Of a stretch of 64,000 bases of DNA, positions 26,024 to 35,337 are shown piece by piece. Position numbers and translations under genes: made by a program. Location of the stretch: positions 124,001 through 188,000 of the forward strand of contig NZ_JAUSUQ010000003.1 of assembly GCF_030814135.1 (NCBI RefSeq), given 5' to 3'. Every line of letters starts with the position of its first letter. Within the stretch, counting starts at the first letter, position 1. Below the pieces are notes generated by a model that saw nothing but the letters and a program-made list of their open reading frames with translations, did not search any database and had not been told where the DNA came from. Source of the stretch: Caldalkalibacillus uzonensis (GTDB lineage: Bacteria > Bacillota > Bacilli > Caldalkalibacillales > Caldalkalibacillaceae).

Positions 26024-26896
26024 TTAGCCCTTAAATGGATAAGTAGGCAAGCCTTTCACTTTCGTTTTAACGCAGAAAAGCCCTCCTGCATAAGGTTGCT
26101 TTAAGCGTTCTTCATCGCTTAGTCCTACTCTGGCTGTTGTAATATATAAATGGTCTAAATCATCACCTCCAAAAACACATGACGTCACCTTAGCGACGGG
26201 CAAATGGATGGTGTCTAATAAATCACCTGTCATGGGATTCCAGCGGGTCACTTTATACCCACCCCAATGAGCGACCCAGATCATGCCTTCAGTGTCCGTT
26301 GTCATTCCATCCGGAACGCCGGCGCCGTCTGGTATTCTCACCACAACTCTTTTATTTTTTAGTTCTCCTGAGTCAAGATCAAAATCAAAGGCGACGACCT
26401 CTTTTGTCGGAGTATCAACATAATAGAAAATTTGGTTATCTGGTGACCATGAGATACCATTAGAGATGCTTACATGATTTAACACTCTGTTTACCTTATT
26501 AGTCTCGAGACAGTATAATGATCCTTGCTCTGGGAATTCCTTCTTATGCATGGTTCCTGCCCAAAAACGCCCCATTGCATCACATTTACCGTCATTAAAT
26601 CGATTTTCAGGCAAGTGACTTTCGGGGTCAGCAATCGGGCATAATTGCCGCGTGTCAAAATCAAACGTAAAAAACCCATTTTCCGTTACCATCACAAGCC
26701 CGCCTGATTCCCGTGGTACGACGGCGCTTACAAGCTGGCCAATTTCCAGGGATGTATTTTCATTACGGTTCGGATCATAGATATGGACCTTTTTTTGATC
26801 AATATCAACCCAATAGAGACGTTTCTTTTTCACATCCCAGGAAGGTCCTTCACCAAGGGTGGCCTTGGCATCAAAAACAAGTTCGGCCTGCACCAA
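26024..26896 (-). CDS. SMP-30/gluconolactonase/LRE family lactonase
   Basis: A 290-residue six-bladed propeller lactonase. Metal-binding residues of the family are visible: Glu in LGEGPSWD (about 16), Asn in VSNGISWSPDN (about 146) and Asp in VPDGMTTD (about 200). RFNDGKCDAMGRFWAGTM is also typical. It hydrolyses sugar lactones made by sugar dehydrogenases, and would supply aldonate to the dehydratases. The start is TTG 26896 or the GTG next to it, behind AAGGAGGAG. It is last in the leftward series from region 2, followed by a terminator. Confidence 0.9.
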   Translation of the reverse strand: MVQAELVFDAKATLGEGPSWDVKKKRLYWVDIDQKKVHIYDPNRNENTSLEIGQLVSAVVPRESGGLVMVTENGFFTFDFDTRQLCPIADPESHLPENRFNDGKCDAMGRFWAGTMHKKEFPEQGSLYCLETNKVNRVLNHVSISNGISWSPDNQIFYYVDTPTKEVVAFDFDLDSGELKNKRVVVRIPDGAGVPDGMTTDTEGMIWVAHWGGYKVTRWNPMTGDLLDTIHLPVAKVTSCVFGGDDLDHLYITTARVGLSDEERLKQPYAGGLFCVKTKVKGLPTYPFKG

Positions 26897-26980
26897 CCGC
26901 TCTCCTCCTTTTAGTGTAGGGGTTCCTTTATTAAAATATTCAAGACAACTAAAAACCCATGCCCTTCAGACGCTCAGTTT

Positions 26981-27442
26981 CTACTCAATTTCAACAATCA
27001 TTTCAATTTCCACCGGGGTATCAAATGGAAGTTCATTAGCCGAAATTGCGGATCTGGCATGTTTACCCCGTTCCCCAAAAATTTCTTCCAACAACTCGGA
27101 AGCTCCATTGATGACATATGGTTGCTCAACAAACCCTTCTGCGGAATTGACAAATCCCAGTAATTTAACCACTTGTTTGATCCGATCTAGATCACCTATG
27201 TGTTCTTTTAAAACGGCTAATAGATTAATCATGGTTTGTCTGGCTGCATCATAGCCCTCTTCTACAGTGAGATCTTTCCCTACTTTTCCTTTATATTTCA
27301 ATACCCCGTTAACCCTGCAATCTTGGCCTGAGGTGTAGACGAGATTTCCCACTGTCCTCGCAGGCACATACTCTGCAGCAGGTCTTGGTGCCTCAGGCAA
27401 ATTAATCCCTAATCTTTTTAATTTCTCTTCGATTTTGGACAT
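26981..27442 (-). CDS. RidA/YjgF-family protein
   Basis: 153 residues from ATG 27442, which has AAAAGGAG upstream; the open frame continues much further but that part overlaps the ROK gene and has no start signal. Family features are GNLVYTSGQDCRVNG, GYDAARQTMINLLAVL and the C-terminal VEIEMIVEIE. RidA proteins deaminate reactive enamines/imines or act on related keto-enamine compounds. The length (153) and PARTVGNLVYTSGQ fit the longer YjgF subgroup. Association with a PLP-type enzyme gene in the same cluster (33384) fits imine clearance. Confidence 0.85.
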   Translation of the reverse strand: MSKIEEKLKRLGINLPEAPRPAAEYVPARTVGNLVYTSGQDCRVNGVLKYKGKVGKDLTVEEGYDAARQTMINLLAVLKEHIGDLDRIKQVVKLLGFVNSAEGFVEQPYVINGASELLEEIFGERGKHARSAISANELPFDTPVEIEMIVEIE

Positions 27443-27530
27443 CAGAAACACTCCTTTTTCATTGTATGCTTGGATCAAAAAGGAATTCCAATAGATGAAA
27501 AGACAAATAAGTTTTTTCAAAGGGTTAGGA

Positions 27531-28757
27531 TTAACTGTTGAACAGACACTCCGGGTTTTCAAATAGTTCTTTGAGAACAAGGGCCCCTGCTCCCATGATG
27601 TTGGCATTACGACCTAATTTTGAAAATTTTAGGTTTACCCGAGCAGCTGGAATAGGAAGCGCACGCATGTGCATCTCATAACGAATATGTTCCAGTAATC
27701 GTTCACCTAAGCATGACATTTCTCCATGTATGATCACCAATTCAGGATTGAATGTGTTCACCAGATTAGCAATACCAATTCCCAAATAGGTTCCAAGATC
27801 ATAGATCGCGATCTGTTCAACAACAGGATCACCGTTTTCAACCGCTTTTGCAATTAACGGAAGTGTCAAGTCTTCAGCTGAATCAACCATTTGTTTTAAC
27901 CATGTTGTTTGGTTCATATTTTCGGATACCTGTTTTAATAAGGCATCTGATGAAGCATAAGTTTCCCAACACCCTCGATTTCCACATCGACATTTAGGAC
28001 CATTGAAGTTAAGCGTGGTGTGTCCAATCTCACCAAAACTATCATCAATTCCTCTCATCATTTGGTTATCGATAATCACACCCGCACCAATTCCACCATC
28101 GGTCATTAAAGAGATTATTGTTTGGGCTTCATCCTGACCAAACCATTTTTCAGCTAAACTTAAATTTTTACATTCGTTGTCAACCCAGACTGGCTTATTA
28201 AATCGTTCTGATAACAAATCTCCTAAATTTACATTATTTAGGATGCTAAAATTGGAAGCATCACGAATGGTTCCTGTCTTTGTTTCTACAAGCCCCGGGC
28301 TTCCGACTCCAATCCCTAAGACCGGAATCTTCAAGTCCTCTGCTTTCTTGATCAACTCACCAACTTGAAGCGTCAACTTATGGAGTAACTGCTCCTTACT
28401 TTCATCACGCCTATTTCGTTCTTGTATCCGAAATAAAATGCTAGCGGATAAATCAATCAATGCCATATCCAACAGTTCAATCCCGAGATGTACTGCTATA
28501 ATGCTTTTTCCGCGCGGATGGAAAGCAATAATTTTCGGACGTTTACCACCGAGTTCGGTTGAACTCCCTGTTCCGTCAACTTTTAAATAACCTTCTTCGA
28601 TTAGCTCATCAACTAACGAGGAGGCGGTTGGGGTACTGATTCCAAGATCTTTAGCAATCTGTGGTTTCGTGGTTCTTATACGGCATCTGACGTATTCCAA
28701 AATACTGATTTTATGTGTGAGTTTTACGTCGATTTTTTTATTAGTGTTGAGCAACAA
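27531..28757 (-). CDS. ROK-family transcriptional regulator (NagC/XylR type)
   Basis: A 408-residue repressor-type ROK protein. N-terminal winged helix near residues 17-55 (RIRTTKPQIAKDLGISTPTAS), then the ROK sugar-kinase-like domain with GIGVGSPGLVETKTG and a zinc motif GPKCRCGNRGCWETYAS (about 255-272). ROK repressors are released by sugars or sugar phosphates. The start is TTG 28757 with a GGGGGGAAGG site. It is embedded in the ceramidase/aldolase operon and is the likely local regulator. Confidence 0.88.
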   Translation of the reverse strand: MLLNTNKKIDVKLTHKISILEYVRCRIRTTKPQIAKDLGISTPTASSLVDELIEEGYLKVDGTGSSTELGGKRPKIIAFHPRGKSIIAVHLGIELLDMALIDLSASILFRIQERNRRDESKEQLLHKLTLQVGELIKKAEDLKIPVLGIGVGSPGLVETKTGTIRDASNFSILNNVNLGDLLSERFNKPVWVDNECKNLSLAEKWFGQDEAQTIISLMTDGGIGAGVIIDNQMMRGIDDSFGEIGHTTLNFNGPKCRCGNRGCWETYASSDALLKQVSENMNQTTWLKQMVDSAEDLTLPLIAKAVENGDPVVEQIAIYDLGTYLGIGIANLVNTFNPELVIIHGEMSCLGERLLEHIRYEMHMRALPIPAARVNLKFSKLGRNANIMGAGALVLKELFENPECLFNS

Positions 28758-28801
28758 CCTTCCCCCCAGTTACATCAATTTCCTTATCTGTAACTCCGAC
28801 A

Positions 28802-29455
28802 TTATAAAATATTATACTTTTTATATGCCTCTACAATGCCCATTCCCTGTTGAAGTGCTTTACGCATAGCGTTTTCTCCATCCACTTTTTTTAATACTCT
28901 TTCAAACACTTGGGCTGCACAAGTTTGAGGAACAACGACAATTCCATCATGATCAGCAACAATGATATCGCCTGGAAACACCTTAACACCGCCGCATTCA
29001 ATGGGGACTTGATAGTTAATCACGTCAGTTCTCCCTTTTGAATCATGGGGATGAAATCCTCTTGTAAAGGTTGGAAATCCCATTTCAATAATCTTTCGGC
29101 TATCCCTGGTAAATCCGTCAATGATGGCCCCTCTTGATCCCTTGACCATTGCCGCAGTGCTTAGCAGCTCTCCCCAAAAGCCGCTGCTTGTTGAGCCGTT
29201 TGTGGTTGCCACTACAATATCCCCTTCATTTAATGCATCAACCGCTTCTAGTTCTTTTTTATAAGGGTGTTCTGGAATCTCGTAAACATCAGTAGCAAGA
29301 ATAGTAAAAGCTCTCCCTATCACACTAAATGAAGGGTCAATGGGACGGATATGGTGTTCCATCACTTGCGCACGTAGGCCCAGATCATCTAATATGTCAG
29401 CTGTTACGGCAGTATATACTTTTTGTTCTAATTGCCCAAAGTCATATTTCATCAT
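28802..29455 (-). CDS. RraA-like aldolase (HMG aldolase/oxaloacetate decarboxylase family)
   Basis: A 217-residue RraA-fold protein. Active-site features are GSTSSGFWGELLSTAA (about 96-111), IDGFTRDSRKI with the Arg-Asp pair (about 122-132) and VADHDGIVVVP (about 180). The family includes 4-hydroxy-4-methyl-2-oxoglutarate aldolase and 4-carboxy-4-hydroxy-2-oxoadipate aldolase; other members are uncharacterised sugar-acid aldolases. In this operon a retro-aldol cleavage of a keto acid to pyruvate is plausible. Confidence 0.82.
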   Translation of the reverse strand: MMKYDFGQLEQKVYTAVTADILDDLGLRAQVMEHHIRPIDPSFSVIGRAFTILATDVYEIPEHPYKKELEAVDALNEGDIVVATTNGSTSSGFWGELLSTAAMVKGSRGAIIDGFTRDSRKIIEMGFPTFTRGFHPHDSKGRTDVINYQVPIECGGVKVFPGDIIVADHDGIVVVPQTCAAQVFERVLKKVDGENAMRKALQQGMGIVEAYKKYNIL

Positions 29456-29575
29456 CTATCACCCCTTGTGTGTACCGTTTTTAACTTTAGCTATAACAGA
29501 AGGGAAAGGATGGTAAGAGGAGACAATGTCCTCCTACAATGTTTAAAAATGACCATTTTAAAAAATATCCTGTTG

Positions 29576-30859
29576 TTACTCAGCCTTCTTTTGTAATTCA
29601 TCGAGAGCCTCTTGTGCTGATTTCTGCCCTAGTAAGATTTCTTGCACAGCATTAATCGTCTCCAGGCGCAACTCTGTAAATTTTGGATCGGTCAGAGGAT
29701 AGAATTTAGCCAAAGGTAACTGCTCAATAAACTGGGCATTTAATTCATCCTTCTGGGCCATCATTTCTCCAGTCGTTTTTGTTGCAGGTAACATCCCTTC
29801 AGCATTCATGAAGGCTTCATAACGCTGATCTTCATAGAAAAAGTCTAAAAACCGTCCTATTGCTTCTGGATGTTGGGTAGACTTGAATACCATCAGAAAA
29901 TCCTGAACGCCAAGATTGAAAGGCTCTTTCCCTTCGTTGATTGGAATAGGGGCAACACCGTAGTTTAAATCCGGGAATTCAGCCGCCAAAACAGTCGGTA
30001 AGAAATTGGCTGTAATCATCATCCCCACTTGCCCAGCTCCGAACACTTTCTGTAATTCATCACGATTGATAGCGGTTGGCTCAGGGTTTGTCACTTGATC
30101 TTCCCGGACCAATTGGTACAAGAACTCCATTGCTTCAACATTTTCAGACGAATTCAAAACCCACTGTTCCCCATCTTTCCAGTCCCCACCATTCCCCCAG
30201 ATGAAATAAGAGAAGTATGCCTGACCTTCTAATGTGGTCATAGGGACACCAAATCCATCAATTCCTGTCTTTTCTTTTATGGTCTTTGCTGTTTGACGCA
30301 ATTCTTCCCATGTTACCGGAGGTTCTGTTATCCCTGCCTGTTCAAACAAGTCTTTATTATAGTATAAGCCGCGTATGGACGCGAGGAACGGGATTGCATA
30401 TTGGGTACCATCAACGGCCCCAGCCTCATAAAATGAATCATAAAACTTATTCTTGAGCTCAGGAGAAATAGCCTCCTCAATCGGTAGCAAAAGATCGTCC
30501 TCAACAAAGGCTGCAAAATGATTAAGGTTTAATATATCAGGGGTTTGATTGGTTGCCACCATCGTATTCACTCTTTGCTCCAATACATCCCACCCAATAA
30601 CATCAAGTTTCACTTTGATATCCGGATTTTCAGACTCAAACTCCTCAATGAGCTGTCTTAAAAATGGCTCTGTCGCATGACTGTACTGAGCAGCAACAAA
30701 ATGAATTTCTACCTGTTCAGAACTTCCTGTTGCTTCCCCACTATCTGATTCAACACCCCCTTCACCCTCCGAACCTGTACTCTGGAAACAACCTGCCATC
30801 ATTGATACAATAAACAGGAGAGCAAAGAACAGCCAGAAAAATCTTCTCTTTTTCATCAT
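29576..30859 (-). CDS. ABC transporter sugar-binding lipoprotein (family 1, MalE-like)
   Basis: About 427 residues from ATG 30859 (GGGGGATTTAGG upstream; the frame extends 48 bases further without support). Signal peptide with lipobox (MMAGC, Cys about 24), an acidic Ser/Gly linker, then a CUT1-type solute-binding fold: FVAAQYSHATEPFLRQLIEEFE, PDILNLNHFAAF, AGAVDGTQYAIPFLASIRGLYYNKDLFEQAG and GQVGMMITANF. It is downstream of the two permease genes in the same strand. The gene set has no ATPase, so a shared MsmX-type ATPase is expected. Confidence 0.9.
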   Translation of the reverse strand: MMKKRRFFWLFFALLFIVSMMAGCFQSTGSEGEGGVESDSGEATGSSEQVEIHFVAAQYSHATEPFLRQLIEEFESENPDIKVKLDVIGWDVLEQRVNTMVATNQTPDILNLNHFAAFVEDDLLLPIEEAISPELKNKFYDSFYEAGAVDGTQYAIPFLASIRGLYYNKDLFEQAGITEPPVTWEELRQTAKTIKEKTGIDGFGVPMTTLEGQAYFSYFIWGNGGDWKDGEQWVLNSSENVEAMEFLYQLVREDQVTNPEPTAINRDELQKVFGAGQVGMMITANFLPTVLAAEFPDLNYGVAPIPINEGKEPFNLGVQDFLMVFKSTQHPEAIGRFLDFFYEDQRYEAFMNAEGMLPATKTTGEMMAQKDELNAQFIEQLPLAKFYPLTDPKFTELRLETINAVQEILLGQKSAQEALDELQKKAE

Positions 30860-30929
30860 CCTAAATCCCCCTTTAAAAATTGATTTAAGAACAGTCGGTA
30901 CTATCACATCCTAGTTTCTTGACCTAAAA

Positions 30930-32264
30930 TCAACAATCACCCCCTCTAAGCAGATGGAGCATACTGAGTGCTTTTTCTACGACAATCTTTCCGGCATGAG
31001 GGGCTAATTGACTGGTCCGTGCCGTTCTAACTTCGTATCCTCCCTGCTCAAAAGCTTCTTCAGTTGGAACATAGCCGATATAATCATTGGCCAATCCAAA
31101 AACCATTGTATGTTTATATGGTGATCTCTCCTTAATGGCTAGTCCTTGTTCCACAAAAAATTCGCCAGGAAGACAAACAATGGCTGTATCACCAAGATGC
31201 ACTGCTTGCAGTTCTGTTGTGACCTTACTTTTGTTTTCTTTAAAGAGCAGGATAATCTCTTTGGCATAAACTTCGTCCGGTACTCCATCTAATAATGACG
31301 GAATTTTCCCCTTGGTTTTGTGGAACAGGGAAAGAGCGTCATTGAACTCTTTACCTGTAATTGATCTTCTAGGCAGATCAATCTTAACTGAACAAACATT
31401 TATATCATTACTGATAAAATATTGGGAATCATTAAATACTTTTAATACCTTTTTATATAAGGCATAGCCTATGCGATCTGCCTCATCAAAAGATCTCGTC
31501 TGATTGGGATTTTTGATGTCGATATGGTTAATATTTCCTTCTGCACCATTAGCAAAAAGGACCACAAGATCGTGACGGAGTTCCTTCTGCAAAGCTTCCG
31601 TTAAACGATGAATATAATCACGTGAAAACAACCAATCTTTCCCGACTAATACAGCGGGATGAAGTGTAAAGTTGATTAACATGGCTCTTATCGAATCATG
31701 ACGATCATGTACTGTTAAAACATATAGCTCCGGATCAATCGGCCCGGCCACACGATCCACCTCTCTGGGATCGATATCTTCCCAGTTCATCCGTAATATC
31801 CCATCTTTCATGATCAGACGACGATTAAAACTTAAAGCATACTCAACGCCTTTACCGAGTCTCAACTGGGCAGGCCACGTATTCTGCTTACATTCGTGGA
31901 CTCCCTGGACTACTTTATCCTCTAGAATTTTTAAATACGATTGGACAAGAGGGTGGTATCCATCCTTAAAAGCTTCCATGACATCGGGACCTGAGTGCGT
32001 ATGAGTGGCAAACAGAATAATATGCTCTTTAGGTATACGGTGAATGGAATGGATACGATCCTTGATAGCCTTACCAAACGCACGATGGATACCAATAATG
32101 TCCAGTCCAACAAACAGGAGTTCATTTTGGGAATTGTTAAAGTATAATATATTGGCATAGAGAGGGTCATGAATACCGCGAGATATATTGTCTTCCCTGA
32201 TATTCCCCCCTATAGGGGTTCCTAGGTCAGGTGTAATGTCAATACTGACACATCCCGCAATCAC
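30930..32264 (-). CDS. Neutral/alkaline ceramidase-like hydrolase (N-terminal domain family)
   Basis: A 444-residue protein from GTG 32264 with AAAGGAGGTG upstream. It matches the neutral/alkaline non-lysosomal ceramidase N-terminal family: GCVSIDITPDLGTPIGG at the start, ATHTHSGPDVMEAF (zinc His residues, about 88-100), NFTLHPAVLVGKDWLFSRDY (His about 198) and FANGAEGNINHID. It lacks a signal peptide and the C-terminal ceramidase domain, so the substrate is probably a small amide or ester in the cytoplasm and not ceramide. It overlaps the DUF4432 gene by 26 bp. Confidence 0.75.
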   Translation of the reverse strand: MIAGCVSIDITPDLGTPIGGNIREDNISRGIHDPLYANILYFNNSQNELLFVGLDIIGIHRAFGKAIKDRIHSIHRIPKEHIILFATHTHSGPDVMEAFKDGYHPLVQSYLKILEDKVVQGVHECKQNTWPAQLRLGKGVEYALSFNRRLIMKDGILRMNWEDIDPREVDRVAGPIDPELYVLTVHDRHDSIRAMLINFTLHPAVLVGKDWLFSRDYIHRLTEALQKELRHDLVVLFANGAEGNINHIDIKNPNQTRSFDEADRIGYALYKKVLKVFNDSQYFISNDINVCSVKIDLPRRSITGKEFNDALSLFHKTKGKIPSLLDGVPDEVYAKEIILLFKENKSKVTTELQAVHLGDTAIVCLPGEFFVEQGLAIKERSPYKHTMVFGLANDYIGYVPTEEAFEQGGYEVRTARTSQLAPHAGKIVVEKALSMLHLLRGGDC

Positions 32265-33387
32265 GATTGTTCACCTCCTTTTTTGTGGCAAAGATAACCG
32301 TTCCAGATGAATTGATGCTTTTAACATCTGAGTCAGCTTCATAAATAATAACGTTCAGCTTTTTTTGGACACTGCTGCCCTTTCTGATCAATTCTGCTGT
32401 ACCATTGATAACTGAACCGTTTAATCCCCTTTCCTCCTTTCCGGGAAGACTGGTAAAGGGTTCAACAGCCAGTGTATACGCATTCCCATACCAAGGGTAT
32501 TCCATACTGCCGCCAAACTCTTGCCATATCCAGACAAAAGGGAAATCTTTTGCATCCCAAACCATGCCAATACCAATCCCTTGCTCCATATTTGTTAACG
32601 CAAACCATCCCTCTGTGAACTGAGTGGCATACAGCATATCTGCTGTCTTGGCTTCCTTTCCAGGGATCAATCGTAAATCAACTTTCTTCCCGTAGCGGTC
32701 CACTGCGTATGGCCATTTAAATGTTTGATTTGGTAAAAATCGGCTATTCTGACTGTACAACACTGGATGAGTCATGACCAAACACGCTGGCAAATCTAAA
32801 CGACAATAAGAATTTAGAAAGGGTGCTCCAAAGCTGGGATGGTGTCCCCACATATAGTACAAATCAATTTGACCGTAGTTGGTTATCTTTTCATCAATAT
32901 AAATCACGGGTTTTCCAGCTTTTATAGAAACGATTTTTTCCAAAACAAATGGTGTTCGAAGTGTTCTAACTGTAAATTTGACTTCGACACAATCGGGGTC
33001 GTCTTTTAAAACTTCATAATCCCAGATATTTGTTGCGACTTCGCCATGAAACCCTAAGAGGGCTCCTTTATATAATGACGGACCGCCTCCGGCTGGAAAG
33101 ATTTCCTGCCATCCTCCGTGAAAATGATCGAAAAAAGCCCCTTCCGGTTGTTCAATGGAAGAAAGATGATTGGGATGGCGGGTCCCAAGAGGTGCACGCC
33201 ACAAGAAATCTATATCTTTGGGTTTGTATAAAAGTTCAAACACATCAGTTCCTTTATCTAACATAAAAGATAGGCGTATTAACTCGTTCTGCATCACGAT
33301 GGTGCGTATCCCTTTATATGTGCTCCAGCGGTCGATCCTACAGCCATAGTTCCGCTCAGTAACATAAAATCTGCTAGGTATGTTCAT
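32239..33387 (-). CDS. DUF4432/aldose-1-epimerase-like protein
   Basis: A 382-residue protein. The galactose-mutarotase-like fold is suggested by LSFMLDKGTDVFELLYKPKDIDFLW, GFHGEVATNIWDYE (His), YYMWGHHPSFGAPFL and VEPFTSLPG. Members of this group bind or epimerise sugars at the anomeric centre; function is mostly unknown. It is cotranscribed and overlaps the ceramidase-like gene, and is preceded by a 4-bp overlap with the PLP-enzyme gene. A sugar or glycoside substrate for the operon is suggested. Confidence 0.7.
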   Translation of the reverse strand: MNIPSRFYVTERNYGCRIDRWSTYKGIRTIVMQNELIRLSFMLDKGTDVFELLYKPKDIDFLWRAPLGTRHPNHLSSIEQPEGAFFDHFHGGWQEIFPAGGGPSLYKGALLGFHGEVATNIWDYEVLKDDPDCVEVKFTVRTLRTPFVLEKIVSIKAGKPVIYIDEKITNYGQIDLYYMWGHHPSFGAPFLNSYCRLDLPACLVMTHPVLYSQNSRFLPNQTFKWPYAVDRYGKKVDLRLIPGKEAKTADMLYATQFTEGWFALTNMEQGIGIGMVWDAKDFPFVWIWQEFGGSMEYPWYGNAYTLAVEPFTSLPGKEERGLNGSVINGTAELIRKGSSVQKKLNVIIYEADSDVKSINSSGTVIFATKKEVNNRDCGMCQY

Positions 33388-34475
33388 TTGTTTTTCCCTC
33401 TTGCTTCTATTTTTATCGTTTCGATTACCTTGTTGTTTTTGATCAGGATGAATTCATCAGCCAAATTGACAACCGGGCAGACATGATTAGGAATGATTTT
33501 AAGCACATCCCCGATTTTATAGGCGTGAGGATGTGTTAATTGCACAATTCCATGTTCTTCCGATAGCCAAGTAATCCACACTCCAGATGAATGACGGATG
33601 AGACCGTATCCCTGTGTAAGCTTCCCTTTATCAGAAGTTAATGTTTTGGAACCCGCATCCACGATAAATCGATCTGGTGCAGGGGTACTGACGACCGTAG
33701 CATATACACTTAAGGCGCACTCTGTTTCCTCCACGAGGCCCATCTGCAGAAGTGTGGCATCATTAAAGACATATGTACCCGGTCTCATTTCGGTCACCCC
33801 TGCTATTTGTATAGGGTTTAGCGCTGTTGGAGTTGAACCCACACTTACTTCTCGAATATCAAGACCCAAAATCTTCCTGACTCTTTCTTTCAGTTGAACT
33901 AATATGTTTCCTTCTTGTTGACTGAACTTTTGCAATTCTTGGGATGTTTCGGCCTGATATGCATAACCCCCATGCGTCATCAACCCTGCGATTTCAATAT
34001 ACGGCAAATCCTTTAACTCGCAGATTAGACGTAACGTTTCATCTCCTGGATCACGTCCACATCGCTTCAATCCTGTATCGACTTCAACATAGACAGGAAT
34101 CTTTTTCCCCAGTTTTTCGCCAACAGCGGAAATTCCTTTTCCAACCTCTACACTATCGAGAGCCACTGTGACATCTGTATGGCGCGCCAATCGGGCCAAG
34201 CGATCCAATTTGTTCTTCCCCACGATAGGATAGGCGATGAGAATGTCTGTGATACCATGCTGCCGCATGACCTCTGCCTCTCCCAATTTAGCTACTGTGA
34301 TCCCGGTTGCTCCCATCTCCAATTGTTTTAAGGCGATGTAAGGAGATTTGTGTGTTTTTGTGTGTGGCCGAAGTTTCACTCCTTTCGCTTTGGCCAAGTC
34401 GGCCATTTTTTTCAAGTTATGCTCAAGAGCGGCTGCATCAACAACAAGTGAAGGAGTATCAATTAATTCCATCAT
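33384..34475 (-). CDS. D-threonine aldolase/D-serine dehydratase-like PLP enzyme (alanine racemase fold)
   Basis: About 363 residues from ATG 34475 (AGAGGAG upstream). The PLP Lys is in LRPHTKTHKS (about residue 43-46), a typical D-threonine aldolase / D-3-hydroxyaspartate aldolase motif, and the metal pair His/Cys is in PNHVCPVVNLAD near the C-terminus. Such enzymes cleave D-beta-hydroxy amino acids into glycine and an aldehyde. In the same operon are an M20 deacylase and a RidA protein, so a beta-hydroxy amino compound may be an intermediate. Confidence 0.85.
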   Translation of the reverse strand: MMELIDTPSLVVDAAALEHNLKKMADLAKAKGVKLRPHTKTHKSPYIALKQLEMGATGITVAKLGEAEVMRQHGITDILIAYPIVGKNKLDRLARLARHTDVTVALDSVEVGKGISAVGEKLGKKIPVYVEVDTGLKRCGRDPGDETLRLICELKDLPYIEIAGLMTHGGYAYQAETSQELQKFSQQEGNILVQLKERVRKILGLDIREVSVGSTPTALNPIQIAGVTEMRPGTYVFNDATLLQMGLVEETECALSVYATVVSTPAPDRFIVDAGSKTLTSDKGKLTQGYGLIRHSSGVWITWLSEEHGIVQLTHPHAYKIGDVLKIIPNHVCPVVNLADEFILIKNNKVIETIKIEARGKNK

Positions 34476-34500
34476 TTGTTCAACTCCTCTACCATTTCTA

Positions 34501-35337
34501 TTAATCTTTAACTCCACCAGCCGTTAAACCGCTGACCAAATACTTCTCGATTGCCAGGAACAGAATAATCACCGGGATGGTTGCCACCAGTGAAGTAGCA
34601 AACAGGTATTGCCACTGCACATCATATTTACCAAAAAAAGCATATATCCCAACAGTTAGCGGACGGGAGACATCTGACGAGATAATGGTCAAGGCTACAA
34701 CAAACTCATTCCAAGCCATGATAAAAACAAAGATCACTGTTGTGATAATCCCCGGCGTGGCCAAGGGGAGAACAATCTTGACCAGCGTTTTCAGCTTTGA
34801 ACAACCGTCTATCCAAGCCGCCTGTTCCAACTCCCGGGGAATGGTTGAAAAATACCCCGTCAGCAGCCATATGGCAAAAGCCTGGGTAAAGGCGGCATTA
34901 ACAAGGACCAGACCCCATATAGAATCCATCAACCCTAACCATTGGATCACTCGAAACAAACCCACAAGTAAAACAATGGGTGAAAACATTTGGGTAATTA
35001 AGACGAGATACATATAAGCACGCTTACCAACAAACTGCCTCCGAGATAATACATAAGCGGCTGGTATGGCACAAAACAGGGTTAACAATGTTGAACCAGT
35101 TGCGATTAAGATTGTATTCCAAATATATGTTGACAAAGGAATAACCGTCCAAATCTCTAAAAAGTTACTCACTGTCCATTCTCTAGGGAAAAACGTAGGC
35201 GGAATCGAATAGACCTCAGATCTGCTTTTCAGTGCAGTGACAAGCATAACGACGTAAGGAAACAGTAAGACCACGACCAAAAAGTAGGCCGCCAATAACG
35301 TCAATCCTTTTTGTATTCTAGATGGATGAACCATCAA
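34501..35337 (-). CDS. ABC sugar transporter permease (MalG-like)
   Basis: A 278-residue CUT1 permease with about six membrane segments. The EAA loop is EQAAWIDGCSKLKTLVKIVLPLATPG (about residues 180-205) in the MalG pattern, and the C-terminus reads LTAGGVKD. It overlaps the partner permease by 4 bp. The start is TTG or the adjacent ATG behind AAGGAGGG. It works with the permease at 35334 and the binding protein at 29576; no ATPase gene is present locally. Confidence 0.93.
   Translation of the reverse strand: MMVHPSRIQKGLTLLAAYFLVVVLLFPYVVMLVTALKSRSEVYSIPPTFFPREWTVSNFLEIWTVIPLSTYIWNTILIATGSTLLTLFCAIPAAYVLSRRQFVGKRAYMYLVLITQMFSPIVLLVGLFRVIQWLGLMDSIWGLVLVNAAFTQAFAIWLLTGYFSTIPRELEQAAWIDGCSKLKTLVKIVLPLATPGIITTVIFVFIMAWNEFVVALTIISSDVSRPLTVGIYAFFGKYDVQWQYLFATSLVATIPVIILFLAIEKYLVSGLTAGGVKD

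Noticed and set aside
27443-27607. N-terminal extension of the RidA reading frame
   Set aside because: It overlaps the ROK gene, has no ribosome site and no family similarity; the start at 27442 is clearly better.
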